From the NCBI GenBank assembly GCA_001687465.1, contig LVLI01000088.1:1-54220 (forward strand): 54,220 nt of DNA, in the 5' to 3' direction. Origin of the DNA: Halocafeteria seosinensis (Eukaryota > Sar > Bigyra > Bicosoecida). This document shows positions 1 through 9,200 of the stretch, one piece after another. Both the position numbers and the translations under genes were made by a program. The notes beneath the pieces are model-generated. The model was not told the DNA's origin, did not search any database, and saw only the letters and a program-made list of their open reading frames with translations. The stretch's first letter is position 1, and the number at the start of each line of letters is the position of its first letter.

Positions 1-2697
1 CTATTAGGTGCTAACGGTAATCACGCTAGAGTTTATTGTAGCAATTGCCTACAGTCGTTTGAAAATGAAACAGCTCTTCAAGAACATCAACAAGATAGTT
101 GTCTTAAAAATCCAAGTGCTAGACCTATTATGCCTAAAAAGGGTGAACATTATTTAAAGTTCACCAATTTTCACAAACAATTAAGACTTCCTTTTGCTAT
201 TTACTCTGATATTGAAAGCAGTTTAGTGGAGTGTTATAAACAAAAAGGTGACAACCCGCAAAACATTCTGACACACGAACACATCCCAAACAGTATTAAC
301 GCCGTATTGGTCTCTGTTCTTCCAGAATTTAATGAACAAGTGGTTTTCTACTCCGATACTGAAGGTGACTGTATCATCAAATATATTAATTGGTTGGTTG
401 AGAAAGAACAAGAACTAAAAGATATTGTCTTTAACCGATATGTTCCTTTACAAATGACAAAAGAAGATGAAAAAGATTTCCGACAGTCTACTCATTGTTA
501 TATTTGCCACAAAGAATTAGATCGTTCTCCTCACCGTGACCATTGTCATTTAACCGGTAAATATAGAGGAGCTACTCACGCAGGTTGTAACTTAAACAAA
601 AAATATAAAGATAGGTTTATTATTCCGGTTATCTTCCATAATTTGAAAGGGTATGACAGTCATCTATTAATTAAACAGTTAGTTGATTATTCTAAAACAA
701 ATAACCGAAAATTTAACGCACTTCCTCAAAATGTTGAAAAATTTATAACCTTTGGTCTCGGACGCTTCAGATTCGTTGATTCTTTCGCTTTTATGGGTTC
801 CTCTATCAAAAATTTAGTTGACAATTTGAAAACTAAAAACGACGAAAGCTTATTTGCGAACTTTAATTCTTATTTCTCTGACTATAGCCAAGAAAATATT
901 GAACTCCTTCGACAAAAAGGTGTTTATCCCTATACTTGGTCAAACGGTGATCCCGAAAGAATGAACTATAACGCTTTGCCTCCTAAGAGTGCTTTTTTCA
1001 ATGATTTAGATGAAGAAGAAATTAGTGATGAAGACTATGAACACGCTCAAAAAGTTTGGGATAGATTTGGTTGTCAAACCTTCAAAGATTATCACGAACT
1101 CTACTTAATGACTGATACTTTACTACTCGCTGATGTTTTTGAAGAATTCCGTAATCTATGTATGAAAAATTATCAATTAGACCCTTGCTGGTATCTGACC
1201 GCACCCGCTTTATCTTGGGACGCTTTCTTGCTCAACATTAGCGGAAAATACAATATAGAACTGTTTCACGAAGGTCAATACGAGATGTTGACGTTTGCCG
1301 AAGACGGAAAACGTGGCGGTGTTAGTATGATTAGCACGAAACGATATGCTAAAGCTAATAACCCCTATATACCAGAAACCTATAAGCCAGAAGAAAATAC
1401 AAGTTATCTTTATTATGTGGATGCGAATAATCTCTATGGTTGGGGTATGGTTCAAAAGCTACCGGCTGGAGGGTATGCTTGGGAAAATCCAGAAGAATTT
1501 CATAAAAACTTTATCCTAAACTATGATAAGAATTCTTCACGAGGGTATTTCTTAAAAGTTAAGCTGAGATATCCGAAAGAACTTCACGATCTACATAATG
1601 ATTTTCCTCTGGCTCCCGAAAATACAAAAGGTGAATATAGCCCGCATATGAAAAATATAGCCGAAATCTTAGGTGATAAAAAGAATGGAAATGATAATAA
1701 ACTTATTCCTAATTTGTATGATAAGGATAAATATGTTGTTCATATCCGTAACCTCCAATTCTATCTTGAGCAAGGTATGGAGTTAGAAAAAGTTTACAGC
1801 GTTCTCGGCTTTCGTCAGGAACCCTTTATGAAAGATTACATTGAACTTAATAGCCAACTGAGAATGAAAGCAAAAGATGATTTTGAGAAAAACTTATTTA
1901 AACTGATGAACAACAGTATTTTTGGTAAGACTATGGAAAATGTTCGCGGTTATAGCAATATTAAGGTCTGTACCAGTGAAGAATACCATCAAAAGCTAAC
2001 CAAGAAACCAACCTATAAGCAGAGTTATATTATTGAAGATGATAAACTCGTGTTGTTAGATATGAACAAAGAAACCATCAAATTTGATAAGCCTATCTTA
2101 ATCGGTAGCTCTATTTTAGATTTAAGCAAATTGCTGATGCAGGACTTTCACTATAATTTTATTAAAGCAATGTATGGAAATAATGCCAATCTCTGTTTTA
2201 CTGATACCGATTCATTCTGTTATCATATTCAGACTAAAGACTTATACAAGGAAATGGAACCCTATAAAAATTCACATTTTGATTTCTCAGATTATCCCAA
2301 AGACCACTTCCTTTATTCTGCTCAAAATAAAAAGAAAGTCGGGTTTATGAAAGATGAAACGAATAGTGTTCCTATGTCTGAGTTCTGTGGTTTGAGAGCT
2401 AAGCTTTATAGTTTCTTAACTCGGGATGAAGAAAACGAGAAAAAGGCTAAAGGTGTCAAAAAAGCTGTTGTACGCAAGCAAATTAGACATCAAGATTATG
2501 TGCGTAGTATTTTCGGGACAACTGCTGAAGAAATTCAGAAGACGGTTAAGTTTAAACAAATCAGCAGTTTCCACCATAGCGTCTATACTCATCAAGCTGT
2601 AAAATCTGCTCTATCTCCTCTGGATGATAAACGCTACGTTCTTGAGAATGGTGTTGACACTTTAGCTCTTGGACACTATAAGACTCTTGAGAACTAA
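1..2697 (+). CDS. Polinton-type protein-primed DNA polymerase B (5' partial)
   Basis: Family B, protein-primed DNA polymerase that would replicate a Maverick/Polinton-like element. The frame is open from base 1, so the first ATG at 130 is probably internal and the gene starts outside the window; 898 residues are visible. In order there is a C2H2-like finger (Cys13, Cys16, His29, Cys34), the exonuclease I motif around YSDIES, an endonuclease VII-like Cys/His insertion (HCYICHKEL to GCNLNKKYK), exonuclease II (NLKGYDSHL), exonuclease III (TDTLLLADV), polymerase A (DANNLYG), polymerase B (LMNNSIFGKT) and polymerase C (CFTDTDSF). All catalytic acidic residues are present, so the enzyme may be functional. 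Codon use is much more AT-rich than in the host genes to the right. The stop TAA (2695-2697) is followed 18 bp later, in the same frame, by the integrase ATG. Family assignment is firm; whether the element is complete cannot be judged. Confidence 0.95.
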   Translation, partial: LLGANGNHARVYCSNCLQSFENETALQEHQQDSCLKNPSARPIMPKKGEHYLKFTNFHKQLRLPFAIYSDIESSLVECYKQKGDNPQNILTHEHIPNSINAVLVSVLPEFNEQVVFYSDTEGDCIIKYINWLVEKEQELKDIVFNRYVPLQMTKEDEKDFRQSTHCYICHKELDRSPHRDHCHLTGKYRGATHAGCNLNKKYKDRFIIPVIFHNLKGYDSHLLIKQLVDYSKTNNRKFNALPQNVEKFITFGLGRFRFVDSFAFMGSSIKNLVDNLKTKNDESLFANFNSYFSDYSQENIELLRQKGVYPYTWSNGDPERMNYNALPPKSAFFNDLDEEEISDEDYEHAQKVWDRFGCQTFKDYHELYLMTDTLLLADVFEEFRNLCMKNYQLDPCWYLTAPALSWDAFLLNISGKYNIELFHEGQYEMLTFAEDGKRGGVSMISTKRYAKANNPYIPETYKPEENTSYLYYVDANNLYGWGMVQKLPAGGYAWENPEEFHKNFILNYDKNSSRGYFLKVKLRYPKELHDLHNDFPLAPENTKGEYSPHMKNIAEILGDKKNGNDNKLIPNLYDKDKYVVHIRNLQFYLEQGMELEKVYSVLGFRQEPFMKDYIELNSQLRMKAKDDFEKNLFKLMNNSIFGKTMENVRGYSNIKVCTSEEYHQKLTKKPTYKQSYIIEDDKLVLLDMNKETIKFDKPILIGSSILDLSKLLMQDFHYNFIKAMYGNNANLCFTDTDSFCYHIQTKDLYKEMEPYKNSHFDFSDYPKDHFLYSAQNKKKVGFMKDETNSVPMSEFCGLRAKLYSFLTRDEENEKKAKGVKKAVVRKQIRHQDYVRSIFGTTAEEIQKTVKFKQISSFHHSVYTHQAVKSALSPLDDKRYVLENGVDTLALGHYKTLEN

Positions 2698-2715
2698 GTT
2701 ATACAATATAGAAAA

Positions 2716-3693
2716 ATGTCTAGTCGTAGACAAGCCGATCCAGAAGTTCGTCAATTAACCAAGGAACTATTCAAAGGCGTAAAACGTAAATTCCCGAGAC
2801 GAAAAGTCATCTCCGGAGGCTTACATAATATCATTGCTTTAGATTTGCTAGATATGTCAGATGTGAAAGATGATAACCGAGGTTTCCGATTTATTCTGAA
2901 CGTTATTGAGCTTCATAGTCGGTTTGCTTTCGCTCTACCCTTGAAAACAAAACAAGGTTCTGAGATGGTAGAGGTTTTAAAACAATTATTAAAGAAAGTC
3001 AAGCAGAAACCTAATTTTATTTGGGTAGATAAAGGAAGTGAATTTTTCAATCAGCAAGTTCTTAATTTTCTGGAAGATGAAGGAATTCAAATCTACAATA
3101 CAACCGGACGCACCAAAAATTCTATTGTAGAACGCTTTAATCGTACTCTTCGGGAGAAAATGGAAGAAGAATTTTCAAACCAACGAGACTTTAATTGGTT
3201 AGATGTTTTGCCAGAACTAGTGAAAGAGTACAATACTACAGTTCATTCTACCGTCGGAGCAAAACCGAAAGACGTTTACAAAGGAAAAGCCAGAGCTAAC
3301 CCTATTAATATTTTTCCCGAAGACCTTGAGAAGAAGAAAAAAAGAAAACCTAAGTTTAAAGAAGGAGATAGAGTACGCAAGATAAAAAAGAAGAATATTT
3401 TTGAGAAAGGAACTCGGGTGAAGTGGTCAGAAGAAATATTTGAAATCGCAGAAGTCAAGCGAACAGACCCAATCACTTATAAGCTACAAGATTTAGATGG
3501 ACAACGGGTTGAAGGTACCTTTCACGAACCAGAACTGCAGAAGACAAATCAACAAGAATTTTTAGTTGAAAAAGTCTTACAACGTAAAAAGATAAATGGA
3601 AAAAAGTTTGTTTTAGTAAAATGGGTAGGCTTCCCAGAAAAATTTAATCAGTGGGTTCCAGAGAAACAGGTTCGAGATATTCAGCCAAAATAA
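2716..3693 (+). CDS. Polinton retroviral-like integrase with C-terminal chromodomain
   Basis: Integrase of 325 residues expected to insert the element into host chromatin. The rve-type catalytic core carries Asp43 (in ALDLLDM), Asp105 (in WVDKGSEF) and Glu139 (in SIVERFNRTL), the DDE metal-binding triad. It is followed by a short basic linker, an SH3-like segment (GDRVRKIKKKN) and a chromodomain at about residues 276-322 with the aromatic pattern VKWVGFPEKFNQW. Polinton integrases commonly end in such a chromodomain, which in retrotransposon relatives steers insertion to marked histones. It lies 18 bp after the polymerase stop on the same strand, so the two are probably co-transcribed. No N-terminal HHCC zinc finger is visible. 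No frameshift or stop interrupts the gene. Confidence 0.95.
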   Translation: MSSRRQADPEVRQLTKELFKGVKRKFPRRKVISGGLHNIIALDLLDMSDVKDDNRGFRFILNVIELHSRFAFALPLKTKQGSEMVEVLKQLLKKVKQKPNFIWVDKGSEFFNQQVLNFLEDEGIQIYNTTGRTKNSIVERFNRTLREKMEEEFSNQRDFNWLDVLPELVKEYNTTVHSTVGAKPKDVYKGKARANPINIFPEDLEKKKKRKPKFKEGDRVRKIKKKNIFEKGTRVKWSEEIFEIAEVKRTDPITYKLQDLDGQRVEGTFHEPELQKTNQQEFLVEKVLQRKKINGKKFVLVKWVGFPEKFNQWVPEKQVRDIQPK

Positions 3694-3762
3694 TTAATAT
3701 AAATTAATATAAAATTGTATTAGAGACTATAGTATTATATGATATTATAATAAAAAAAAAAA

Positions 3763-4266
3763 ATGCCAAAAACAAAAATAGATTATTCAAAAGCTATGAT
3801 TTACAAGTTGTGTTGTCTTGACCCTGAAATTAAAGAGGTTTATGTTGGAAGTACAACAAGTTTTAAGCATCGTAAAACTCAACATAAAAATTGTTGTACA
3901 AATCCTAATGTTAAAGGTTATAATTATTATGTTTATCAATTTATCCGCGAAAACGGTGGGTGGATTAACTGGACTATGATAAAAATTGAAGACTACCCGT
4001 GTGAATCAAAAATAAATTTAGATAAACGAGAACGAGAAATTATTGAAGAATTAGGAGCTAGCTTAAATAAACAAGTTCCTAGTAGAAGTAAAGAAGAATG
4101 GGAAAACGAAAACAAAGAACATATTAAGAATCATAATAATGAATATTATGAAAAAAATAAAGAATATATACATCAAAAGCTAAAATGTGAATATTGTGAA
4201 AAATATTATACAAGATGTCATAAATTAAGACATCAACGAAGTGAAACGTGTATAAAATATCAATAA
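3763..4266 (+). CDS. GIY-YIG endonuclease with C-terminal zinc-finger-like motif
   Basis: Small protein of 167 residues. The GIY-YIG nuclease core is at residues 12-100: a first-strand MIYKLCC, the second-strand VYVGSTT, a basic RKTQHK helix and an EIIEELGASLN segment expected to contain the metal-binding glutamate. The C-terminus has two CxxC-like pairs followed by His and Cys (CEYCEKYY, then HKLRHQRSETC), resembling a C2H2 finger that could give DNA specificity. Such stand-alone GIY-YIG proteins are common in large DNA viruses and polinton-like viruses. It shares strand and AT-rich composition with the polymerase and integrase, so I treat it as cargo of the same element. A 69-bp, almost pure A/T spacer ending in an A-tract precedes the ATG. 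It could also be an independent homing endonuclease. Confidence 0.85.
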   Translation: MPKTKIDYSKAMIYKLCCLDPEIKEVYVGSTTSFKHRKTQHKNCCTNPNVKGYNYYVYQFIRENGGWINWTMIKIEDYPCESKINLDKREREIIEELGASLNKQVPSRSKEEWENENKEHIKNHNNEYYEKNKEYIHQKLKCEYCEKYYTRCHKLRHQRSETCIKYQ

Positions 4267-4309
4267 AAAAAAATTAACTTCAAGAAAATTAATTCATTAA
4301 TATAAAGAA

Positions 4310-4428
4310 TAAAATAAGTAAAATTTGTAACATTAACTTTTGAGTGAAATTTTTTAAAGTAACATTTTGAATTAACTTTTGAATGTAATTTTAAATATAA
4401 AGTAACATTTGTATTTAAAAAATTATAA
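4310..4428. repeat. AT-rich degenerate direct repeats
   Basis: Three imperfect copies of a roughly 40-bp unit that begins GTAACATT and contains AACTTTTGA(A/G)TG lie head to tail downstream of the GIY-YIG gene. No gene is present. Polinton ends often contain tandem repeats, so this may be subterminal DNA of the element. Confidence 0.45.
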
Positions 4429-4498
4429 TGGGGAGTTTTCTCCTAGTTCCATAGGGAGCTGGGGAGTTATCCCTGTGAGTCTGGGGTTAATCCCGTAA
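4429..4498. repeat. Repeated short GGG...CCC dyads
   Basis: Four short units of the form GGGGAGTTTTCTCC, TAGGGAGCT, GGGGAGTTATCCC and GGGGTTAATCCC follow each other within 70 bp. Several are small self-complementary dyads. They mark the switch from AT-rich element DNA to mixed-composition DNA. Confidence 0.4.
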
Positions 4499-4544
4499 AT
4501 GATTTTTATGATGTGTCAATGGCTCTATCTATACTACCACTCGT

Positions 4545-4649
4545 GGAAGGAGGGAGGGAAGGGGAAGGCTTTGTGGAAAGAGCGATGATTGATTAAGCCA
4601 ACTAATCATAGCTCTTATATAAAGGCCTTCCTCCTTCCCCTCCTTCCCC
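4545..4649. repeat. Long imperfect inverted repeat (about 105-bp hairpin)
   Basis: The two halves pair around a centre at 4597. Inner arms around AGAGCGATGATT (4579-4590) and AATCATAGCTCT (4604-4615) pair almost completely. A second block at 4561-4572 pairs with 4622-4633 (AAGGC/GCCTT core). The outer arms are a purine-rich strand (GGAAGGAGGGAGGG) opposed by a pyrimidine-rich strand. It sits at the compositional edge of the Polinton block and may be part of its terminal region or a separate fold-back element. Confidence 0.65.
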
Positions 4650-4690
4650 TAGATAAAAATACCGGTATAAAGTCAAAGAACACGGCCTTA

Positions 4691-6237
4691 TAACAACCCC
4701 CTGAGATCAAAACCATGGATCGGGGTGGTAGATAATAGAAAGATACCAACCCCTAGTGGGTACGAGTCTGAAGCCCTTGACTCACAGGGGCGAGGACTCA
4801 CGTGAAGTACGATTTACGTTTTTGTTTGTAAATTCTCGCGGGTGATATGAAACTGTGTGTGAGGGTTCCAGGTAAACTAGAAATTCTGTCGATGAAAGGG
4901 TATCGATATGTAGAGCGCGGTATGTCTAACTTGGATATCATGGGCGTTAAACTCACTGTAATCCACATATGTGCTTTGTTTACATATGCGACAAGGCTAT
5001 GACTAAAAATGTGGAAACTGCAACTTGGGGGTTAGGGAGTCACCCCATGAACTCTGTGTTCTGTGGCCGGTTCTGTTGCCTGCGAGGCCGCCACTGAGTA
5101 CGTCATGGCAGAACTTGAAAGATCGCACGTGCACTGAATAGAGGATCATATCTACTGCTGCTTTACAAAAAGTGGGCATCCTCTTGGATAATTGTGCACT
5201 ACCATTTGGGGATATGGAAAATTCCTCCTGCTCCGACCCGTAAAAGTCGCGATCATGGGTATATTTTACCAAAGGAGTAATGCGACGGTACATGTTATAT
5301 GTTAAATGTTTAGTTTTCGAGCTGTCTTACTTATTTTGTGCTTCCACAACCGTAGTTTGCGACAATTACCGTGGTGGAAGGTTGCGGTATCTGCGAGGGG
5401 AGACCATAGGCTCCCCTGACACGATATATCGCGCACCCCATGAGTCTTTTTGTTGCCCCACATATTCCCCAGGACCGATCCCGTGCGTCATCGAACCCCT
5501 CCACGACCTTTTTTGTACTTCCTAATCTTCCCGTTTCCGTTAGCTTCAAGAGACAGTGATTCCCTAACGTTTATATTTATGATCCTCAAAGGATTTGAAT
5601 GGACAGCTTTGGGTGGAAGGTTGTTATGTAGGATACGTGTATCATATGGGATGTTTTGGAATTCTGTAAGTATGCCCATGCAAGAGCTTGCCTTGTTACA
5701 AAATTTGGTGGGGAATGCGGCGCTTGAAGCGCGAGCAAGGAGAAAGAGCCTCAGATAAATATGTTTTCTCTCGTTTTCGTCCATTCCAAGTGCACCATGA
5801 TATTCTCCTATGTTTTTGCTCCATTTTGATGTATTCTACGTTTTTATATGGGTCTTGTTGAGGGAAGGAATATGGATCGAAAGTATGAACTCCACGGCGG
5901 TAACCTCCCCTCATGTTCCCCTGAATTTTGCCGCCGGGGCATGGTGGGTGTGTCTTAAAGGAATTTTCAAGACTGCCATTTGTTTTTCGGCGTAGATGGC
6001 CAGAAGTCTTGACATTTTTTGAAGGGCTTTATAGGTGGTCTATGCGTTTGGGCGTGGAGATTGTCTTGCACTTTTTGTTTGGAAATCTTTGTGCGTGTAT
6101 TTTTGAGGGGGCAACAGAGGGGGGCCAAAAGCCTGGACTGACCGAAGACACGTGTTCATCGCTTTTCTTTCCCTTCCATGTTGTACAGTAACCTAGATTG
6201 GCTGTAGGCATACGGAGGCACGTTAGACTAGCTCAAA
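4691..6237. other. Gene-free interval between Polinton edge and BAH gene
   Basis: No reading frame here shows recognisable domains or splice-joined coding potential; the short open frames on both strands overlap each other and look random. A small 7-bp-arm dyad (AGGGGAG...CTCCCCT) lies near 5397-5418. The last few hundred bases should hold the promoter and 5' leader of the BAH gene, but no clear TATA element was found. Confidence 0.5.
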
Positions 6238-9200
6238 ATGTCGCTCCAGCTCGTAGGAGAACCTGTGAAGAAAAAAAACAAAGAGATTTACCAGACGGTG
6301 GAACTGGTGTTCCCGGGGAAGAAGGGGGCGAAGAAACAGCCACCAATTGAAGTTGAAGTTGGCGATCCTGTTTTGATTCATGCTGGAAAGGGTGCAAAAC
6401 CATACATCGCCTTGTTAACTAAGTTGTATCGAGACACTGTAAGTGCATCGCTTGTTTCGTTGTCGCTCTGAAATATGACGGGAGGAAACAAATTTTGGAA
6501 GACGACTTCTTTCCGCACGGCGTTATATATCCGAAATTCCGAATGTATCTGCAGACACGGAATGAAAGCTTGATCAAATGCCGATGGTTTTACCGCGTTT
6601 CGGACGTCCCTCACAACGTTCGCAAGACGAAGAAACTGAAGGTGCGGTCTTGCATGCTTTTCCGACTACGTGCTGAAGTCTAATGGTTTGCCGTGCTGTG
6701 CAGAACAACGAAGTACTGCTGTCAAACATCGAGGACGTAAATCCACTTGAGAGTATCAAAAACATCGCTTACATAACGTTTTATGGGACGGACAGAACTA
6801 TTCAGCCGAGGAAAGTTGACCATGCCAGGGATGTTCCCTACTTCATTTGCAGAAGGATTTTTATGGCCAAGAGCTTGAAGATACGACCGCTTGTAGTTTC
6901 GGAGATTTCCGTCTTGGGTGTGGATACAAAACAATCTCAAAGATCTCAAGACGCGGAATCCATGGAGCGAAATAAAGGTACATTTCTTGCAGAAATTCTA
7001 TCTTTTCTGTGTGCATAATGAGCGCCTCTGTTGTGTCACAGCTCCGGATCCCATTTCGCAAGCACGTTCTCATGTAGAAGATTCTACAGACGATGCACTA
7101 ACCACAAACAGGTCGGAGACTGAAGTTGTATCAGTCTCAAATGACAGAGCTGTTGTGGAAAGCATGCATGAGACCAGAGGATTGGAAGGTGTATATGAAG
7201 TAGCAAAAACGGACACAAATACATCGGATGCCGACCACGCTGTCCCAATATCAGAAGCTGGTTCAGGTTCTGCTGGGGAGAAAGAAAATGTAGATCTTAC
7301 TGCCGAGCCGACTGTTGGGACTTCAGAAACTTCCGAGTCCTTTGACGCTTATTCTGCCTCCAAAACCGAGAAGAACGCATCCCAGCGTCAACAAAGGGAA
7401 CAAGAATCAGGGGAGAGGAGAAATGAACGTGATGCCTGGGACAATGCAGAGAGCGACTCACACTCTACTGGTTCGGGTAGAATGATTGAGGAGATCGATC
7501 GAAGCAACATATCCAGCTACTCGAACGACGAAAGTGTGGATACAGAAATCTCCTCGTTAGCAGCCTTGACTTCTCAGGGCTCGGCTACCGCCGCATCTAA
7601 CTCTAAGACTTTATTTGGCGAGCGGTGGGCGGACCTAGCGGAATCTTCAGCTGCTGGTAGAGTTCCTCTTCGCAGGGATATTTTAATCCGCAAGAAAGAA
7701 AGGAAGCCCCAGCACTTGAAGATGATGAATAAGGAAAATGGATATGAGAGGACTGAATCTCGAGTAGGAGATCGATATCAGGTATGTTAGTTGCTGCTAG
7801 CCTACCCGCAGAACCCGTTCATTTAGCTGTCATTCGCAGGCACCCATTCCTCCTCTTAGTGGAAGCACTACCCCGAAACTGGTTGAAGAGCGAGGTTGCG
7901 CTTGGTCTCCGCCGGGAAACGAATCCGTGGATAAAGAAACTATTAGCCGGTACTTGCGGTCCGTGGTCCAGGTGATTCACTCCGTGTACATTGGTGTGCG
8001 CGTTGGAGCATTCCATCCTAAGCTGCGCCGATTTTGTCCAGGAGTAATCGTAGCGATTCGCCTTCCTCCATCTGTAGCAACCCACTCCAGTGAGTTCTGT
8101 CGCAAAGACTATTCTCTCTATCCAGGAACCGTGGTAGACGTTTTGTTTGATAAGTCTGATACTTGTGTTCGGTATGATGCAAGGGACGTGGAAGTAGGAG
8201 ACACGTACCGGAGCGTGTCAGAAGAAGCCGCCCTTGAAATCCTAATGGATCATAACTATGACGTTGGTAATGCTCTGAAAAAAGTGTCGCATGTGCACGC
8301 ATCTCACCTGGAACACAAGGAGTTTATTCCCCATCTAGATGGAACAGAAGGACCTTCTCCGCTTCGAGTCTTAGATTATAAACCACCTCAAGTCCGTGTA
8401 AACTCCTATCTAGACGTCACAACGCCGAATTTCTCTACGGAAAAGGCGCGGACAGGGAGCAACTCGGATTCGGAGTCCGTGTCAAGCGGGAATTCCGTCC
8501 CGGAATCTCGGGGCAAGGATGAGAATGAGAAGGGAACAAAAGGCGATAACCAGTTTAAAGTAGGCGAAGATATTACTCAACAAATGATCCTCCGAGCGCT
8601 CTTGACGCTTCCTCCAGGATGGACCGCTGAAGAAAAACACCTTTATTCCGTTGGATTTAATCGCTACGGAAAGAGTTTTCACCGTATCCATGCCCTAATG
8701 TGTCGTCAATTGGGTTGGTCGGAAACCAATACGAGGGCTCTGGCCCAAACAGAGTGGAAACGAGGTTCTCTGGCCAGCGTGCTTCGCCCGAAGGATATGT
8801 GCCATGATACCCAAGAATCGAAAACCGTTAACGATTTGGTATGGTTCTACTATACAACAAAATATCAGCGTAGGTTTGTGGACGCTCCTGCAATGGATAG
8901 TGCTACGAGTGTACTAAGCTATTATGGAACCCTACGCGCCGGCAGACCTTCTGTAGCATCTTACGTATCAGCTTCGACTGAAGTTGGCCCTTCTTTGTCA
9001 TCGGTTAACCGCGCCAATTCTAACACGGAGGACTCTGGTCACACAGATTCTGTTGATGACACTCCCCAACAAGGGGAGGAGAGTACTGATTTAGATGAAA
9101 GCGTAGCCCAAGATAGACCTCGTCGCTTGGCGTCTTCGATGCGCCAAGCATCTGGTCTTGGTTACTCGGAAAATATCTTGTCGGTTGCCAGCACTAATTA

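Larger units (their letters stand above)
1..4690. mobile_element. Maverick/Polinton-like DNA transposon, one end (left part outside window)
   Basis: Three same-strand, closely packed, intronless genes (protein-primed polymerase B, chromodomain integrase, GIY-YIG nuclease) and an AT-rich composition set this block apart from the rest of the window. Composition and coding style change to host-like somewhere between about 4430 and 4690, after a repeat- and hairpin-rich stretch. Capsid, ATPase and protease genes of a full Polinton are not visible and would lie to the left. The exact terminus and target-site duplication cannot be set without the other end. Confidence 0.85.

Noticed and set aside
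130-2697. Taking ATG 130 as the true polymerase start
   Set aside because: The frame is open to base 1 and the upstream 43 codons contain a C2H2-like finger typical of Polinton polymerases.
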